From Owenia fusiformis (lineage: Eukaryota; Annelida; Polychaeta; Sabellida; Oweniidae): a stretch of DNA of 64,000 nt. The notes under the pieces were generated by a model, which did not search any database, was not told the origin of the DNA, and was given only the letters and a program-made list of their open reading frames with translations. The DNA lies in assembly GCA_903813345.2 (NCBI GenBank), contig CAIIXF020000002.1, positions 28,467,223 through 28,531,222 on the forward strand. The letters are read 5' to 3'. Positions 60,501 to 64,000 of this stretch are shown here, piece after piece; position 1 is the first letter of the stretch, and every line of letters starts with the position of its first letter. Made by a program: the position numbers and the translations under genes.

Positions 60501-62806
60501 ACCTCAATTCTTTAAATTTATCTAATGGCTTTGATCCAGTATCGCTCATATATCCCTTAGCTTCTTGGTACATATGTGGAGTGACCTTGACGCCATCTTG
60601 GGCCATTTTAATAGCGGGTGCAAACAAATCCTTCCATTCAAGATTGCCAAATCTTTTATGAGCTTCCCACATACCAGCAACATCGCCTGGTACGCCGACC
60701 GCCAATCCACCTAGAAAGATTTTGAACTTCAATTAGACGTTTGTCAAGAAGTTAACACACATGAATCACTGTTCTCTTTACTGGCATAATAACGACTATA
60801 TGTGTATTTGTCATAACGGACTGGACTTAAAAGATGCAAGTTCAAATACAAAGCTGGTGAGGCAGTGGTATTTCAAAATTAATATTTAAGACCTTAAAGA
60901 GATTTTATATTGGTGATGGTAAATGATTGAATGTTGTGGTAAAATATTTGAACAGGAGTTACTCTTTTACCCCATACTGAAGGCTTTTCTAGGCTTGAAT
61001 TTAGGTACATAGTCTCAGTTGCTGCGGCTGGTGCAGTTTCTCTAGCATCTATAATTGTTGTCTCATTGGTTTCTCTAGAAATAAAATAAAATTGATGTCC
61101 AGCCATTCATGCACTAGTGAAATCAAGTCAAATGTTAACAAAAGTTAAAACACATCAATACTAGATATATAGCACTGGCGGATCTGGATGGGCCCAGAAA
61201 AAAATTGGGGCCATGAAAAATTTTGAGCCAAAAAAAGGCCTTAAGGGCCCAAAAAGTGGGCCTTTTTGGTCATAAATGGTCCTTATAAGTCCTTATTTTG
61301 TAATTTTAGGCCAAATTTTGAAGAAAACGGGCCTCGAAATTTCAAAATTTGGGCCCACTTTTTGGTTTTAGGGGCCCAAACTTTTTTTCAAGCCAAAAAT
61401 TTGGGCCCCCCCCCCTTGTTGATTCCCAGATCCGCCCCTGTATAGTACTGTATTTTAATGTTATACCAAAGTGGTAAGGTCATCCTGGAGAAGTGTCCCC
61501 GGTCTTCTGACGCTGTTGTCAAACTGGTAATTGTAAAAATTGTCCTATAACGGAGACAAAATCTCAGTGTGAAAAGCCTGCCATCCAAAAAGTAGTTATT
61601 AGGTGTATTGTGAACACCCATCATTTTTCATTCATCGTGACAAAAAAGTGAGCCAAAATATTTTATCCAAACTGTTTTTAGTATTTTATTGCCAAGTTAA
61701 TACGCCTGAATAAGCCACCGATATAGTTCTTGCATATACCAGTGTTTGTTCAAACTATACGTACGATGAGTTTGCCTATATCTAACGCATACTACAACAC
61801 ACCAAAGACATAATACATATAAGAATGATAAATGATATAATCTGAATGTTGTGGTAACTGTAATATTTGATGAAAAAAACATGGGATTTTTTAAAGCCAA
61901 AAACCGGCCTAAATATCTTAAGCAATCTTGACTGTTTCAAAATGATATTGCTACCTAAAAAGGGTCACTTGAAGGATGTGTAGGCCGTAGGGTACTTGAA
62001 TCCGTCATTTGCATCATTCTTATATGGCAGCATTGTATTGCAGGTCTGTATGTCTTGCTTGTTTGTGACACACACTAGTTACCTTTTATAGACAGTCATG
62101 AAGAATCCTCCGCCGATACCGCTGTTTTGAGGGCTCCCAACTGCTGTACATAGCAATGCAGCTATAGCGGCATCTACAGCAGACCCACACTTGGCTAACA
62201 TTTCCCTGGAATATATGGAATATATACATATGGAATATACGAAATACTACCCTTTCTTAATTCAGCATTAGCCAGAGCCAACGATTAACGCACGTGTATT
62301 TTCATTTTTTAACTACAAAAACAAATACTAAATAGATGGTGAGTAGAACCAATGGACGTGGCACTTGTAGTTAAAACATTTTCCCAAATTCTCCAAATCA
62401 AATTTTTTGCAGAAAATGCAAAAAATGACCATTTTTCATCAAAGCACTAAATGAAATTGCATCTTCATATTTGATATTTCTTCTTTCTATTGGTACCATG
62501 TGATAACTAGCCCTTTTCGTTAGACATTTATTTGCGCAAATAATACACGTTAATAATATTATCTTGGGTAAAAAGAATTGAGTATATTTTGGGTTCGATG
62601 CTAAAATATTCATAAATGATTAATCTTCAGCAGAAATAATCGCAAATCCTACGTTGCAATTTCCGAACATTCTGGGTTAGGTGCAGCGACTCCAGCATAA
62701 CGGTACTCTCCCAGGGGCGACGTGGATGCTAAACTGTCTTGAGGACCTGGTTTCTCCTTATCTGCATCTGTTGTACTAATGGTTACCTCTGATGGATTCT
62801 TGTCCC
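57513..62806 (-). CDS. Gamma-glutamyltransferase (5' exon missing), 11 exons
   Basis: Minus-strand exons in order: 62806-62653, 62205-62083, 61074-60971, 60710-60503, about 60190-60000, 59586-59437, 59202-59069, 58955-58768, 58564-58324, 58146-58033, 57686-57513. Together they give about 593 residues. Diagnostic blocks are GEYRYAGVAAPNPECSEIA, GSAVDAAIAALLC, GIGGGFFMTVY, IIDARETAPA (glutamate-binding Arg), GLAVGVPGDVAG, the autoprocessing site GTTHISVLAPNGDAV (catalytic Thr), YNNEMDDFSTPG, GKRMQSSMSPTIV and VGAAGGSRI. All known active-site residues are kept, so an active enzyme cleaving glutathione at the cell surface is expected. The cytoplasmic/TM anchor exon was not found and may lie beyond 62806 or outside the window. 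The acceptor of the fifth exon is ambiguous (60190 or 60208; both keep frame). Confidence 0.95.
59655..59900. mobile_element. 246-bp MITE in a GGT intron
   Basis: Ends TAGGGAGGTAAAGTTACACG / CGTGTAAAGTAACCTCCCTA are near-perfect inverted repeats around a non-coding core. The repeat block at 56215 begins with a similar TTAGGGAGGTTAAC. Confidence 0.85.
61173..61440. mobile_element. 268-bp MITE in a GGT intron
   Basis: Ends CACTGGCGGATCTGG / CCCAGATCCGCCCCTG are flanked by the direct duplication TATAG (61168-61172 and 61441-61445). The core is built of repeated GGGCC(C)AAAAA-type words. The GGCGGATC terminus is common among hAT-like non-autonomous elements, but a 5-bp duplication is shorter than the usual 8. 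Confidence 0.75.
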
Positions 62807-63214
62807 CTATAATAGGTGGCATAATTTTAAATCCAACTGATGAATGGGGTGTACGTACAGTAGTATAGCAGTATAATATTATTTAATAGACACTAGGGAA
62901 CCTTCCCTTTTGAAATGTTACGATGGTGTCATGAATGAATACTGTGTCATCTAATTTGCATAAATGTGACACTCTGTATATTGGCATGTCATATTAATGG
63001 CAGGGGGTTGAAGAAATCTGAAGATGTTACTTGGTTATTGACTACGTACTGCTTAGCACAATGGGAAGAAAGTATTGTTTTTAGTCTAACCCCATGTTTG
63101 CCCCCTGATATTAATAAGTAAAATATCTTATCTATCTAAGCAATAGTCTTGTGCATGAGCCATTTCGAAAAAGAGGGTGGTTGTCGACAAAATTTCTGCC
63201 TCTGACTAACTATT
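62807..63214. other. GGT upstream intron or flank, nothing recognised
   Basis: I looked on the minus strand for the signal-anchor exon expected at the GGT N-terminus and did not find a convincing one. Confidence 0.4.
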
Positions 63215-63300
63215 ACGTACCCTTTGCATTCGTTTGACTTCACCTCTTAAAAGAGAGCTTCGTGTAGTTTAACAAGACTCTGCACGCAGGGTAACTACAT
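63215..63300 (-). repeat. Short copy of the promoter-like repeat at 28320-28710
   Basis: On the minus strand it reads GTTACCCTGCGTGCAGAGTC, continues to TTAAACTACAC and joins directly to GAAGCTCTCTTTTAAGAGG and CAAACGAATGCAAAGGGTA. The 300 bases that separate these blocks at 28357-28654 (with TATA, CRE and CCAAT boxes) are absent. Confidence 0.85.
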
Positions 63301-64000
63301 GTATTACGTTGCTCCTTTTATGATATGATTGTTCAAAAATAGTGAGAAGCATTATATTGATATGCTATAAATACGTTATGAGATGTGACCATACCCAATG
63401 AAATGACATTGTACTTGTATGAGACTGAGAGATGCAAAATGTAGTTAAAATGTTTAACATGCGACACTATTTAAGCTTATATGTACCATACATGCATCTT
63501 CGGCTGTTTATGTTAATTTCAAAGAAAACTATGAAAGTTATACTGCGTGTAGGTTTATCATTATGTTCGTGTACAGTGTGTTCTCAAGGCCCAATTATTA
63601 AGTAATACTTCTTTAGCTGGATTCGGCCATTTTCAGTTAAAAACACTTCAAAATGTTATGCTGTACATATGTTGTACTATGCCAATAAATTCCTTTTATA
63701 TTCAATAATAACAAAAACTATACTGTAGCCTAAGCTAACTTCCCTTTAAATCAAGAGATTAAATGTAGGGGATCAAATGCTTTGGCAAAGAGACCTGTAC
63801 AATAAAGCCTCAATAAAGTAACCCTTTAACTGAATCATAAATAGAGCCAACAGAAAGTTCTAAAATCACCAAGCCCGATGTTTTGTTCAAGAACCCTGTT
63901 TCTCTCTACTTAGATTGGAATCCATAGTACGTATACTCCATAACAATATTCTACCCCTTTGAACCCGATCAATTTAAGATAATGAGGGTGTCTTGACTTA
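63301..64000. other. No gene recognised
   Basis: AT-rich to the window edge. No domain-bearing frame, RNA gene or inverted repeat seen. Confidence 0.45.

Overview
This is animal nuclear DNA. It is AT-rich and intron-rich, its genes have GT-AG introns with small phase-consistent exons, and it carries LINE retrotransposons, Tc1/mariner-type elements and many foldback or MITE-like repeats. The protein families (peptidoglycan recognition protein, Death domain, DZIP3-type HEPN, Shisa, SLC6, GGT) point to a bilaterian. The dense (GTCCG)n-bearing elements and the Death/HEPN combination suggest a marine invertebrate (lophotrochozoan, hemichordate or cephalochordate grade). I cannot name the species or phylum from this window.

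Layout. 1-6.6 kb is repeat debris. 6.67-10.31 kb (+) is a seven-exon gene for an unusual 629-residue receptor: Death domain, DZIP3-like HEPN, one transmembrane helix, peptidoglycan recognition (PGRP) domain. 11.2-16.5 kb holds a MITE, a dead LINE, an inverted 70-bp duplication and a (GTCCG)n element. 17.07-19.78 kb (+) is a three-exon dienelactone-hydrolase-like gene. 24.0-25.3 kb (-) is a two-exon type II glycosyltransferase-like gene. 25.3-32.5 kb is a nest of repeats, including a 1-kb foldback and nested mariner-type elements. 32.6-36.0 kb is a 5'-truncated LINE with a long open frame. 37.0-38.4 kb (+) is a short Shisa-like gene. 40.2-56.0 kb (+) is a complete 14-exon SLC6 amino-acid transporter gene with introns full of mobile elements. 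57.5-62.8 kb (-) is a gamma-glutamyltransferase gene, convergent with SLC6, whose 5' end is not found in the window.

The most exciting object is the Death-HEPN-TM-PGRP gene. It joins a bacterial-cell-wall-binding ectodomain, which has lost two of three zinc ligands and so is probably a sensor rather than an amidase, to an intracellular adaptor domain and a HEPN domain in one predicted membrane protein. Secondary points are two stray SLC6-type last exons in opposite orientation around the LINE/Shisa interval, four tandem copies of an exon-intron boundary in the SLC6 gene, and several several-hundred-base hairpin-forming elements inside introns. The five main genes show no obvious shared pathway; this is a normal mixed animal gene neighbourhood, not an operon.
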